A stretch of DNA of 64,000 bases from Verrucomicrobiaceae bacterium. Lineage in GTDB: Bacteria > Verrucomicrobiota > Verrucomicrobiia > Verrucomicrobiales > Verrucomicrobiaceae. Both the position numbers and the translations under genes were made by a program. The stretch is from contig JAIXOU010000100.1 of NCBI GenBank assembly GCA_027486585.1, forward strand, positions 248,001 to 312,000. Direction: 5' to 3'. Under the pieces are notes generated by a model that saw only the letters and a program-made list of their open reading frames with translations, was not told the DNA's origin and made no database searches. Shown here one piece after another: positions 44,880 to 53,490 of this stretch. How positions within the stretch are numbered: position 1 is the stretch's first letter; every line of letters starts with the position of its first letter.

Positions 44880-45902
44880 TCAGTCGTTCTCAAGCTTGAA
44901 CAGGCCATGACTCAAGAGGCGGTTGAGCGCTTTGCGGTAGGGGCTGGGCATGGGGTGCTCATTGAGATCAGCTAGAGGAATGAAACGGTGGTTGCTGGGC
45001 CACTGGGATTCAGGGGTAGCGGTGCCGTCGTGGACCCAGAGGGTGACTTTATAGCGGGTGATGCCGTAGCTGCTCTTGAGAAGTACGGCGGGTGGTTGGT
45101 CAAAAAGGCTGTCGGGCAGGGCAGGGAGCTTCCAGAGGCCGGTGCGGCGCTTGCCGGTTTCTTGCTCTAAGAGGATGCTGTTGCCTTGGCGGATAAAGAT
45201 CACGCGCTCGGTGACAGCTGTGATTTCTGTTCTTACCGATTTGATAGGCAGGGATTCTGGATCGCTAGCCTGGCAGTAATCCTTGATCGGGCAGTCTGGG
45301 CAGGCGGGCTTGGTGGGTTTGCAGAGGGATTGGCCAAGCTCCATGAGCGCTGAGTTGAAAGCCCGCGGATCATCCGTGCTAGTGACGAGTTCTTTGGCCC
45401 GATCCCAAAGACGTTTGTTGCCGAGGGTTGAGTCAATGGGTGTGGGATCATTGTCGATCCGTGAGAGAACGCGGGCCACATTGCCATCGACGATGGGTTC
45501 ATTTAGGCCAAAGGCAAAGCTGCTGACGGCTCCGGCCGTGTAGGGGCCGATACCGGGTAGGCTGCGGATGGTGACGGGATCGTTCGGAAAGATGCCAGCA
45601 TGATCTTGGAGGATGATTTGCGCCAGCTTTTGCAGGTTCCGCGCACGTCGATAATAGCCGAGTCCTTCCCAGGCGCTCAAGACGTCAGCTTCGTTGGCTG
45701 AAGCTAGCGTTGGGATATCAGGAAAGCGGGCTAACCAACGATGATAATATCCACGATCTAAAACAGTGGTGATCTGTGTCTGCTGGAGCATGACCTCTGA
45801 CACCAGAATGGCATAGGGATCATGGGTTTGCCGCCAGGGATAGTCACGTCCATTTTGGCGGAACCAACTGACGAGTGAGCTGGTGATGGCGCTGGCAGAC
45901 AC
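44880..45902 (-). CDS. mutY: Adenine DNA glycosylase MutY
   Basis: 340 residues. Helix-hairpin-helix/Gly-Pro-Asp motif LPGIGPYTAGAVSSFAFG followed by catalytic Asp 139 (VDGNVARVLSR), Glu 36 in EVMLQQTQ, and the 4Fe-4S cluster Cys 194, 201, 204 and 210 (C-x6-C-x2-C-x5-C). A C-terminal NUDIX-like domain (residues about 230-335) includes GKRRTGLWKLP. It excises adenine opposite 8-oxoguanine. It lies downstream of the divergent tRNA-Phe gene. Confidence 0.94.
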   Translation of the reverse strand: MSASAITSSLVSWFRQNGRDYPWRQTHDPYAILVSEVMLQQTQITTVLDRGYYHRWLARFPDIPTLASANEADVLSAWEGLGYYRRARNLQKLAQIILQDHAGIFPNDPVTIRSLPGIGPYTAGAVSSFAFGLNEPIVDGNVARVLSRIDNDPTPIDSTLGNKRLWDRAKELVTSTDDPRAFNSALMELGQSLCKPTKPACPDCPIKDYCQASDPESLPIKSVRTEITAVTERVIFIRQGNSILLEQETGKRRTGLWKLPALPDSLFDQPPAVLLKSSYGITRYKVTLWVHDGTATPESQWPSNHRFIPLADLNEHPMPSPYRKALNRLLSHGLFKLEND

Positions 45903-45926
45903 GCGGCGGGTCAGATGAGAGTCAGC

Positions 45927-48182
45927 TTACGGAGCGGCTGTTTTAGTTGCGGCAGTGTTTTCCAGCAGCTTTTCCAGCGCCTGATCGGGAGCCACGCCTT
46001 TGCTGATCGCGGTCTCGTAGGAACTCTTGGCTTTCTCCCATTGAGGCGGATCCCAGGTGGCATAGACGACAGCTAGATTGAAGTGAGCTTCACCATAGTT
46101 TGGGTCGATGGCGATGGCGGTTTTAAACTCGCGTTCAGCACGGCTGAGGAAGTTCAGTTTGTTTGAGATGATGCCCAGGTAGTGATGGCTGCGTGCATTC
46201 TTGGTGTTGACGGCCACGTTCTTTTCAAAGGCTGCCAGGGCGTCATTCCATTTCTCTTGTTTGAAGTAGGTGATGCCGAGATGAAAGGCGGCTAATTCAT
46301 TCTTGGGATCTAGGACCAGGCACTTTTTCAGGGCTGTTTCAGCCTGGTCATACTTCTGTTCACGTTCCCGCGAGTAGCCAAGTCCAACAAGAGCTTCTGT
46401 GTTCTTGGGGTCAGCGCGCAGGGCGTCTTCATAGAGTGAGGCAGACTCATTGAATTTTTTGGCGGCAAAGGCTTCACTGGCTTTTGCGAGGAGTGAATTC
46501 AGTGGGTTGGCGGACTCGCCAGGCTTGGAGACGCGGGCGATTAAGGTGCCTTGGATGCTATTGGCGCTCAGCATTTCCTGCACGGCAGGATCGGTGAAGA
46601 GTTTTTCCTCAGCCGGGCTAAGTGACATACGGGAGTTCTTGAGTTCCTCGACCTGCTGAAGGAGCTTTTGGGATACGCCTTCCATCTTTTGTAATTCGGT
46701 GATGACGATGTCTTTGGCCTGTTGTTGGCGATATTGGCTGCGTAGTTGGCGCATGACGATCTCACGCAGGGTGGAGTTTTCCTGGGCCAGCTCTGGGGAC
46801 ATGGCTGATTTGTCTTTGTCCTCTTGGAGCGTTTTGAGTTGGAGCGTCAATTCAGCGACCTGAATCTGGTAGGTGCTGCTTTGTTGGCGGAGGGCGGCCA
46901 TTTCTCCCTGAAGTGTGGTGACTTGTCCACGTAGGGTGGCGATCTCTTGATCCTTGCGACTGCCGTCTGCCTTCAGGCTAACAATCTGTTTTTCAGCCGT
47001 TTCGAGTTCCTTTTTCAGGCGCTCATTGTCCGTCAGCAGTTTTTGCATTTCGGCGCTGGCTTTGGCATTGGGGCCCTTGGCTTTGAGCGCATCGATCTCG
47101 GTTTTCATGCCCAGGTTTTGGGCGCTGAGTTCATTGACCTTTTTGCTGTTTTCAGCACTGGCGATTTTTGCGACCTCCAGTTCTTTGGTTAGTTTTTCAG
47201 CCTTCTGACTCATCTCGGCACTGGTGGTCTTGGCGGCATTCAGCTCCTTGGTCATAGACTCGGTCTTCTTGGCCAGTTCATCGCTGGTTGTTTTGGCGCT
47301 GTCGCGTTCTTTGACCAGCGCTTCACGCTCAGAGAGTAGTTTATTCCGCTCGCCTTCGACGACGATGATTCGTTCCGTAGCATCATTCAGCTTGATGCTG
47401 GCGTCCTTGCTCGCGTTTTCAGCAGCAGCGATTCTTTGGATGACTTTTTTGTATTCGATTTCAATGCCGATCTTTTCTTTGGTCAGAACATCCAGTTGGG
47501 CCTGAGTTGCACGGCCTGCGGCGACCTCGGCGCGCATGGCTTGGATGGATTCTTCCAGTTTCGCGGTCTTTCCTTCCAGGGCCTGCTTATCAGCGCGGGC
47601 TGTGGTGATCTCACCGGAGGCCCACTGATACCATTGCTGCCATTTGGAAAGGTCCACCTGCATCTGGCCATTTTGGTTTTCCAATTGGGTGACGCGTTGG
47701 CGCATGTTTTGTTCCCATTGGGCGATGGCTTCACTGAGGCTCGGCACGGAGCTCATGCTGCCGCTGATCGGTTGTCCAGAGACGGTGCCAGGTGTGGGAA
47801 TGGGAGCAGGGGCTCCGCCAAAGATGGTCGCAGGCACTGCCGTGGGTTGCATGGCTGCGGTTGCTGCTGCGGCAGGCATGGATTGCTTGGCCGTGACGCG
47901 TGCGATGGCTTGTTCTGTCAAGGATCGGCGATTGCTGATCATGCCGGGCTGCCAGCTGGGGTTCGACTGCGAGACGCTGTCAAAGATCTGCTGCATCTGC
48001 TGATAGAGCGAGAGAGCACCCGCAAAGTTGCCTTCCTTTTCCATCTTCTCGGCATCATTTTTCATGAGATAACCTCTGAAAAATTGCTCAGAAGATTCGG
48101 TGTCGCTGCTGCTTTGAGCATGGACAGGCACGCTCAATAAAAATAGAGCGAGAGCCAGGAGGGCGGGGGGGCAGAACTTCAT
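45927..48182 (-). CDS. Secreted coiled-coil protein with C-terminal TPR repeats
   Basis: 751 residues. Signal peptide (LLALALFLLSVPVHAQ), an N-terminal helical hairpin (about 30-80; AEKMEKEGNFAGALSLYQQM), a low-complexity Ala/Pro segment (about 100-140) and a long parallel coiled coil (about 150-500; many KTTSDELAKK-like heptads). The C-terminal third carries four or five TPR units (about 590-735; NTEALVGLGYSREREQKYDQAE). Such proteins act as periplasmic scaffolds. No catalytic domain is visible. It lies 24 bases upstream of mutY on the same strand. Confidence 0.8.
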   Translation of the reverse strand: MKFCPPALLALALFLLSVPVHAQSSSDTESSEQFFRGYLMKNDAEKMEKEGNFAGALSLYQQMQQIFDSVSQSNPSWQPGMISNRRSLTEQAIARVTAKQSMPAAAATAAMQPTAVPATIFGGAPAPIPTPGTVSGQPISGSMSSVPSLSEAIAQWEQNMRQRVTQLENQNGQMQVDLSKWQQWYQWASGEITTARADKQALEGKTAKLEESIQAMRAEVAAGRATQAQLDVLTKEKIGIEIEYKKVIQRIAAAENASKDASIKLNDATERIIVVEGERNKLLSEREALVKERDSAKTTSDELAKKTESMTKELNAAKTTSAEMSQKAEKLTKELEVAKIASAENSKKVNELSAQNLGMKTEIDALKAKGPNAKASAEMQKLLTDNERLKKELETAEKQIVSLKADGSRKDQEIATLRGQVTTLQGEMAALRQQSSTYQIQVAELTLQLKTLQEDKDKSAMSPELAQENSTLREIVMRQLRSQYRQQQAKDIVITELQKMEGVSQKLLQQVEELKNSRMSLSPAEEKLFTDPAVQEMLSANSIQGTLIARVSKPGESANPLNSLLAKASEAFAAKKFNESASLYEDALRADPKNTEALVGLGYSREREQKYDQAETALKKCLVLDPKNELAAFHLGITYFKQEKWNDALAAFEKNVAVNTKNARSHHYLGIISNKLNFLSRAEREFKTAIAIDPNYGEAHFNLAVVYATWDPPQWEKAKSSYETAISKGVAPDQALEKLLENTAATKTAAP

Positions 48183-48237
48183 GGGAGGTGGATTTTAATG
48201 GGAACGGCGACTTTTGTAAATAGTCCTGTCAAAAACC

Positions 48238-50130
48238 TCAAACATTCATGGCGGCACGGATCGCCTCCAGTTCGTCCCAGCGCAGGTAAAGTCGTGCGAC
48301 TTCGGCTTTTGCCGCCTCCAGGTCGTCGCTGAATTTCGACGCTTCCTGGGATCGGGTAATGTAGAACGAGGGGTCATTCAGTGTGGCATCCAGGGTCTGA
48401 ACGCGCTCTTCAGCGGTGGCAATAGTCGCCTCCATGGCTTCAAGTTCAGCGGTTTCCTTGAAGCTGAGCTTCCTTGGTTTTGGTTTGGGGGCGGTAGATG
48501 CGGATGGCGCTTTTTCCACTTTCACGGGTTCGACCCAAGCTTTCAGTCGAGCTTCACGCTCACGGCGTTTTTCCAGATAGTAGCTGAAGTTACCCTCCTG
48601 CACATGCACTCCAGCAGGTTCAAAGGCGATGATTTGATCACAGACACGATCCAAAAAGTAACGGTCATGGCTTACTACAATAACGCTACCGTCGAAGTTA
48701 CTGACCGCTTCTTCCAGGATGCGCAAGCTTTGCAGATCGAGATCATTGGTCGGTTCATCCAGCACGATGACGTTACCGCCGCGTTTCAGAACCTTGGCCA
48801 GCATGAGTCGGGCGCGTTCGCCTCCTGACAGGCGGTCCACGCGTTCATTGGTGCGGTCGTCATTAAAAAGGAAACGACGTAGATAGCTGCGGGCGCTGAG
48901 TTTTTGGGTGCCAAAGAAGACGGTTTCATCCTGATCGGCGACTTCTGCCAGAACGGTGCCATTGCCTGCGAGCTGCATGCGGGCTTGGTCGATGTAGTTA
49001 AAGGCAACCTTTTTCCCAATCGTGATCCGACCTTCCTCTGGCATGCGTTCTCCCATACACAGGCGGATGAGGGTGGTCTTGCCTGCGCCATTGCGGCCGA
49101 CGATGCCGGTGCATTGTCCAGGTTTCAACGAAGCTGTGAGGTGGCGGAAAAGCCAGCGTTCTTTGCCAAATTCATCGGTCACTGATGCGCCGACTTCATC
49201 TAAATCGACGGCAATGTTTCCCATGGCTACGGCAGGGGGCAGTAGCAGATCCATTTCACGTTCTTCGACAGGGGCTTCCAGGCCTTCGATGGCATAAAAA
49301 GCATCCAGTCGGCTGCGCTGCTTGGTGCCGCGAGCTTTGACGCCTGCGCGCACCCATTCCAGTTCCGTTCTAAGGAAGCGCTGACGGCGGCGCTCAGCCT
49401 GCTCATTGATCTGCTGGCGTGCGGCTTTGCTTTCTAGATAGGCGGTGTAGTTGCCTTCGTGAGAGTAACAGCGTCCATCTGATAACTCGAGGATGCGCGT
49501 GGCAATCACATCTAGGAAGTAACGGTCATGGGTGACGAAAATAACGACACCAGGGAAGCTGCGCAGATACTCTTCCAGCCAGCGGATGGATTCTGAGTCC
49601 AGATGATTCGTCGGCTCGTCCAGCAGGAGCAATTCAGGCTGGGCGATCAAAGCACGGCACAAAGCCACACGGCGTTTTTCTCCACCTGAAAGGGTCCCAA
49701 CTTGAGCATCAAGCGGTGGCGCAGACAGTGCTGTGGTGATGGACTTGATGCGTGAGTCGAGATTCCAGCCATCGGCGGCCTCGATGTGATGCAGAATGTC
49801 TGACAGCTCAGCCTCGCTGCCTTCTCCGGCTTCGTAGCGCTCGATCATGCTCACCAGATCGGCCACCCCGGACTGGATGTTTTGCAGGACATTCAGGTTC
49901 GGGTCGATCTCAAATTCCTGGGGAAGGTAACCGACACGTAATCCGCGCTGGATGGATAGGTCGCCCGTATCGGCACGCTCTACCCCCGCTAGGATTTTCA
50001 GCAGGCTTGTCTTTCCGCAGCCGTTGCGGCCCACGAGGCCGACCTTTTCGCCCTCATTAACGGCGAGAGTGATGCCTTCAAGGAGACGTTGATTACCGTA
50101 GCTGAGGGTGAGTTCGTTGGCAGAAAGCAT
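48238..50130 (-). CDS. uup: ABC-F ATPase, Uup type
   Basis: 630 residues from ATG (MLSANELTLSYGNQ); an in-frame ATG at 50217 would add a 29-residue Pro/Gly-rich leader. Two ABC domains: Walker A GRNGCGKTS with LSGGEKRR, and Walker A GRNGAGKTT with LSGGERAR; both Walker B regions end LLDEPTNHLD or VLDEPTNDLD. The interdomain linker and a C-terminal coiled coil (about 560-630, LSFKETAELEAMEATIA) match Uup. Soluble ABC-F proteins act on ribosomes. No membrane segment. Confidence 0.92.
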   Translation of the reverse strand: MLSANELTLSYGNQRLLEGITLAVNEGEKVGLVGRNGCGKTSLLKILAGVERADTGDLSIQRGLRVGYLPQEFEIDPNLNVLQNIQSGVADLVSMIERYEAGEGSEAELSDILHHIEAADGWNLDSRIKSITTALSAPPLDAQVGTLSGGEKRRVALCRALIAQPELLLLDEPTNHLDSESIRWLEEYLRSFPGVVIFVTHDRYFLDVIATRILELSDGRCYSHEGNYTAYLESKAARQQINEQAERRRQRFLRTELEWVRAGVKARGTKQRSRLDAFYAIEGLEAPVEEREMDLLLPPAVAMGNIAVDLDEVGASVTDEFGKERWLFRHLTASLKPGQCTGIVGRNGAGKTTLIRLCMGERMPEEGRITIGKKVAFNYIDQARMQLAGNGTVLAEVADQDETVFFGTQKLSARSYLRRFLFNDDRTNERVDRLSGGERARLMLAKVLKRGGNVIVLDEPTNDLDLQSLRILEEAVSNFDGSVIVVSHDRYFLDRVCDQIIAFEPAGVHVQEGNFSYYLEKRREREARLKAWVEPVKVEKAPSASTAPKPKPRKLSFKETAELEAMEATIATAEERVQTLDATLNDPSFYITRSQEASKFSDDLEAAKAEVARLYLRWDELEAIRAAMNV

Positions 50131-50259
50131 GAGATGAGGAGCAGGGGGGTGCCCTCCATGCACCAGACCTGAGGGTTTGCCAAGGACAGGTGATGTTTCT
50201 GAAACATCACTCGACAATTCAATGGGCGTCAGATTTAATCAGACACCTCTTTTTTACCT

Positions 50260-51357
50260 ATGCGTCAATACGATCTCATCGAGTACCTTTCCATGGCCAT
50301 GCAGGCTGGAGCCTCAGATTTACACCTTTCCGCAGGTGCAACTCCCATGATGCGTCTGCATGGACGCATGACCCCAGTCACGGATGAAGTCATGGATGCG
50401 CTGGATGTTCGCGAACTCGTTCTGGGTGGTTTAAAAGACACGCAGCGCGCGAAGTTGGAAGAAGATTGGGAGCTGGACTTCGCCATTGAGGTGGAAAATC
50501 TGGGCCGTTTCCGTGGTAACGCCTGCTTTGCCATGGGCCGGATCGAGGGCACGTTCCGTTACATCCCAGACACGATCCCAGAACTGACACAGCTGGGCCA
50601 CGGTCCGACCGTGGAGCGTTTTTGTGAGCTGAAAGATGGGCTTATCCTCATCACGGGCGTCAGCAACAGTGGTAAAACCACGACTCTTTGCAGCATGACC
50701 CAAACAATCGCCCGCCAGCGCTCTTGTAACATCGTCACCATCGAGGACCCGATCGAGTTCGTCTTTAGCCATGGCCACGGTCTCATCCGCCAGCGGCAGG
50801 TGGGCTTTGATACGCATGAATTTGCCCGTGCCATGAAAAGCGCCCTGCGTCAGGACGTGAACGTCATCACCGTCAGTGAGCTGCGTGATATGGAGACCAT
50901 GAAAGTGGCTCTCACCGCCGCAGAGACGGGCCATCTAGTCATCAGCACTCTGCACACCATGGATGTGCCCAGCACGATCACACGTATCTTGGACAGCTAC
51001 CCGAAAGAGCAGCAAAACTATGTGGCGGCTCAGCTCAGTCACTGCCTGCGTGGGGTCATCAGCCAGCATCTGATTCGCCGTCCAGATGGTGAAGGCCGCG
51101 TGATGGCGACGGAGGTCATGACCATGAATCACGCCATCGGTGGCTGCATTCGTGACCAGCGCCTTCAGCAGTTGCCTAGCTTGATTCAAATCGGTGGCCG
51201 TGATGGCATGCATACGATTGATGACAGTCTGCTGCATCTGCTCAGCTATGACTTCATCGCGCTAGACGATGCTAAAGCGCACTGTCGTGACTTCGGCTTC
51301 ATCAAATCTGGTTATGATAAGCTCATGCACGAGCGTAACGGAGGCAAAAAGCGTTAA
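50260..51357 (+). CDS. pilT: PilT-like twitching motility ATPase
   Basis: 365 residues. The N-terminal PAS-like domain opens MRQYDLIEYLSMAMQAGASDLHLS spread over 24 residues. In the ATPase core Walker A is GVSNSGKTT (133-141), the Asp box is IVTIEDPIEFVF, Walker B Glu is at 207 (ITVSELRD) and the His box is TGHLVISTLHT. These are PilT/PilU-type retraction ATPase motifs, but the P-loop and Walker B neighbours deviate from the usual GPTGSGKST and VGEMRD. The AIRNLIRE tail motif of PilT is not evident. folB follows after 2 bases. Confidence 0.88.
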   Translation: MRQYDLIEYLSMAMQAGASDLHLSAGATPMMRLHGRMTPVTDEVMDALDVRELVLGGLKDTQRAKLEEDWELDFAIEVENLGRFRGNACFAMGRIEGTFRYIPDTIPELTQLGHGPTVERFCELKDGLILITGVSNSGKTTTLCSMTQTIARQRSCNIVTIEDPIEFVFSHGHGLIRQRQVGFDTHEFARAMKSALRQDVNVITVSELRDMETMKVALTAAETGHLVISTLHTMDVPSTITRILDSYPKEQQNYVAAQLSHCLRGVISQHLIRRPDGEGRVMATEVMTMNHAIGGCIRDQRLQQLPSLIQIGGRDGMHTIDDSLLHLLSYDFIALDDAKAHCRDFGFIKSGYDKLMHERNGGKKR

Positions 51358-51359
51358 TC

Positions 51360-51719
51360 ATGAGTGTCGAAACCGCAGATTGCATCCACATTCAGGGGCT
51401 TGAATTGCCAGTGCGCATCGGTGTGCCCGACGAGGAACGCGCTGGCTGGCAGACGCTTCAGGCGGACATCACGCTTCGGCTCCTGGGGCGCTGTGAAGAC
51501 ATGCAGGACGATTTGTCGAAGACGGTCGATTACGCCGCTGTGGCTCTGGATTTACGGACGCTCGCTGCGGTCCGCCCGCGTCAATTGATCGAGACGCTCG
51601 CCTCTGAAATCGCCAGTTTTCTTTTATCCGAATACGCCATTGCTTCAGTGAGCATTCAGCTCAGGAAGCGAATTCTGCCTGGTTGCGACTTTGTCGCGGT
51701 CAGTCTCACGCGTCCGTGA
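51360..51719 (+). CDS. folB: Dihydroneopterin aldolase family protein (FolB-like)
   Basis: 119 residues, starting 2 bases after the PilT-like gene. FolB/FolX tunnelling fold: IHIQGLELPVRIGVPDEERAGWQTLQAD at the N-terminus (about residues 9-36), SKTVDYAAVALDLR in the middle and RKRILPGCDFVAVSLTR at the end. It should act on dihydroneopterin in folate synthesis. The pairing with a pilus ATPase is odd but likely an incidental operon. Confidence 0.85.
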   Translation: MSVETADCIHIQGLELPVRIGVPDEERAGWQTLQADITLRLLGRCEDMQDDLSKTVDYAAVALDLRTLAAVRPRQLIETLASEIASFLLSEYAIASVSIQLRKRILPGCDFVAVSLTRP

Positions 51720-51735
51720 GGCGTTTGAGGCTGGC

Positions 51736-52062
51736 TTATTTGGGGGCTTCGGTTGATCCAGAGATAACCCATGATTTTTGTTTCGGCGTCCGCAGCGTTG
51801 TGTAGCCGTTTTTCTTTCGGAAGTCGTCAAAGGCAATGTCTGAGCCGTCAGCTTTCATTTGATGCACCATGCGCAAGAGCTCGCCTAACCGGCCTTTAGG
51901 AAAGCCTGCCTTATTGGCAAACCAGCCCAAATACTCGGCGGGGATATCATAGATGGGGATACCATTCGGCGGAAAGTGCTGCGGACCATACTTGCCAAAG
52001 GGCATGGTGGTGCGACCGATCTCTGCAAGATCGGCTCTCATGCGCTCGGCCAGATCATTCAT
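51736..52062 (-). CDS. DUF3820 family protein
   Basis: 108 residues. The sequence TTMPFGKYGPQHFPPNGIPIYDIPAEYLGWFANKAGFPKG (about residues 18-57) carries the DUF3820 signature MPFGKYKGxxL..LP..YL.WF in modified form. The family is described as a putative quorum-sensing-regulated virulence factor, but evidence is weak. It lies 11 bases downstream of the symporter gene. Confidence 0.8.
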   Translation of the reverse strand: MNDLAERMRADLAEIGRTTMPFGKYGPQHFPPNGIPIYDIPAEYLGWFANKAGFPKGRLGELLRMVHQMKADGSDIAFDDFRKKNGYTTLRTPKQKSWVISGSTEAPK

Positions 52063-52073
52063 GACCTCGGTGA

Positions 52074-53417
52074 TCAGGCATCTAGTTTTTCGCCTTCGGA
52101 TTTGGCGATGATGACCGCTCCGACAGTGTCACCAAAGACATTGACTGTGGTGCGGGCCATATCTAGCGGCCGATCGATGGTGAGGATCAGACCGAGTGAG
52201 GCTTTGATCATGTCTTCGGTAAAACCGGCATTTTGCATGATGATGATGATGGCCACTAGGCTGGCAGCTGGGATGCCTGCCACACCGATACTGGAAACAA
52301 GGGCCAGAAGCACGATGATGAACTGCTGAGATAGGGAAAGATCAATGCCCAGCACCTGCGCCGCAAAGACGACCACGACACATTCATAGAGCGCTGTGCC
52401 ATTCATGTTCACTGTGGCACCAAGTGGGATCACGAAGCTGCCGACGCGCTCGGACACTTTGGCTTCCTCGAGCACGCAGCGCATGGTCACAGGAATGGTC
52501 GCGGTTGAAGAAGCGGTTGAAAAGGCCATCAGCATCGAGTCGCTCATGTTCCGGAAGTGCTGTAAAGGTGGCACACCAGCGGCCTTTAAAGCCAACGGTA
52601 AAATGATGAACGTGTGCAGAGCCAGGGCACTGATCACTGTCAGCACGTAAGGAACGAGGTTCTGTAAAATGCCGATGCCGACCTCGGCGATGGCGGGAAT
52701 GACCAGGCAGAAAACAGCAATGGGAGTGAACTTCATGACCCACGTGGTGATGAGCGTCATCACGTCTGTCAGTTGGTTGAAAAGGTCCCGCAGAACGGTG
52801 GGCGGGCCTCCAGGAACCAGCACCATGGCTACAGCAAAGAGGATGCTGAAGAAGATGATGGCTAAAAGATCACCCTCCGCACAGGCCTGAATGACATTGG
52901 TCGGAATCGAGCGGCTGACAATGTCTAAAAGAGAGCTGGCTCCACCCTCAGCTTTTTTCATCACATTACCGATCTCCGCAGCATTCTTGCTGCCCAGCGC
53001 CGACTCCATGGCTGCCTTCAGTGTGGGGTTGGATTTCCCGTCGATTAGGCCGGGCTGGATCGTATTGACCATGAAAAGTCCGACGCATACGGCAACGAGG
53101 CTGCCGAGGATGTAATAAGCCCAGGTTTTGAGTCCCATGCGGGCAAAGCCATCGAGCGACTTGAGTCCGGCGATCCCACTGATGATGCTGGCTACGACGA
53201 GTGGCACGATGACCATCTTTAATCCACGCAGGAAGAGGTCTGAAATGAAGCGGCAAACTTCTAGAATGGCAGTGACCCAGCCTGGGGCCGCGGCTCCATT
53301 GGCGGGATGGCTGAACTGCTGAAGAATGATTCCAACTACGGCACCTGCGATGAGGGCAATAACGATTGGCCAATGCTGATGGCCATGAGACGATTTCTTG
53401 GATTCAGGCGGGGACAT
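52074..53417 (-). CDS. Dicarboxylate/amino-acid:cation symporter (SDF family)
   Basis: 447 residues with about eight membrane helices and two hairpins. The serine-rich hairpin STASSTATIPVT (about 305-316) and the following NMNGTALYE (about 345-353) are the substrate and Na-binding signatures of the DAACS/GltP family. It co-transports glutamate, aspartate or C4-dicarboxylates with Na+ or H+. Substrate cannot be fixed from sequence. The first 20 residues (SPPESKKSSHGHQH) are a hydrophilic extension. Confidence 0.93.
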   Translation of the reverse strand: MSPPESKKSSHGHQHWPIVIALIAGAVVGIILQQFSHPANGAAAPGWVTAILEVCRFISDLFLRGLKMVIVPLVVASIISGIAGLKSLDGFARMGLKTWAYYILGSLVAVCVGLFMVNTIQPGLIDGKSNPTLKAAMESALGSKNAAEIGNVMKKAEGGASSLLDIVSRSIPTNVIQACAEGDLLAIIFFSILFAVAMVLVPGGPPTVLRDLFNQLTDVMTLITTWVMKFTPIAVFCLVIPAIAEVGIGILQNLVPYVLTVISALALHTFIILPLALKAAGVPPLQHFRNMSDSMLMAFSTASSTATIPVTMRCVLEEAKVSERVGSFVIPLGATVNMNGTALYECVVVVFAAQVLGIDLSLSQQFIIVLLALVSSIGVAGIPAASLVAIIIIMQNAGFTEDMIKASLGLILTIDRPLDMARTTVNVFGDTVGAVIIAKSEGEKLDA

Positions 53418-53490
53418 GCGTTATGGATATGCCCTGTCTGGAATCAAACGGCAACCAAAGAAGTGCGCTTCACCTACTTTGGTGAGGTTC

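Noticed and set aside
44654-44908. 84-residue minus-strand frame between mutY and tRNA-Phe
   Set aside because: It overlaps the 3' end of mutY, shows no recognisable sequence and has no supporting context.
47436-48140. 234-residue plus-strand frame
   Set aside because: Antisense to the coiled-coil/TPR gene, with no domain or start context.
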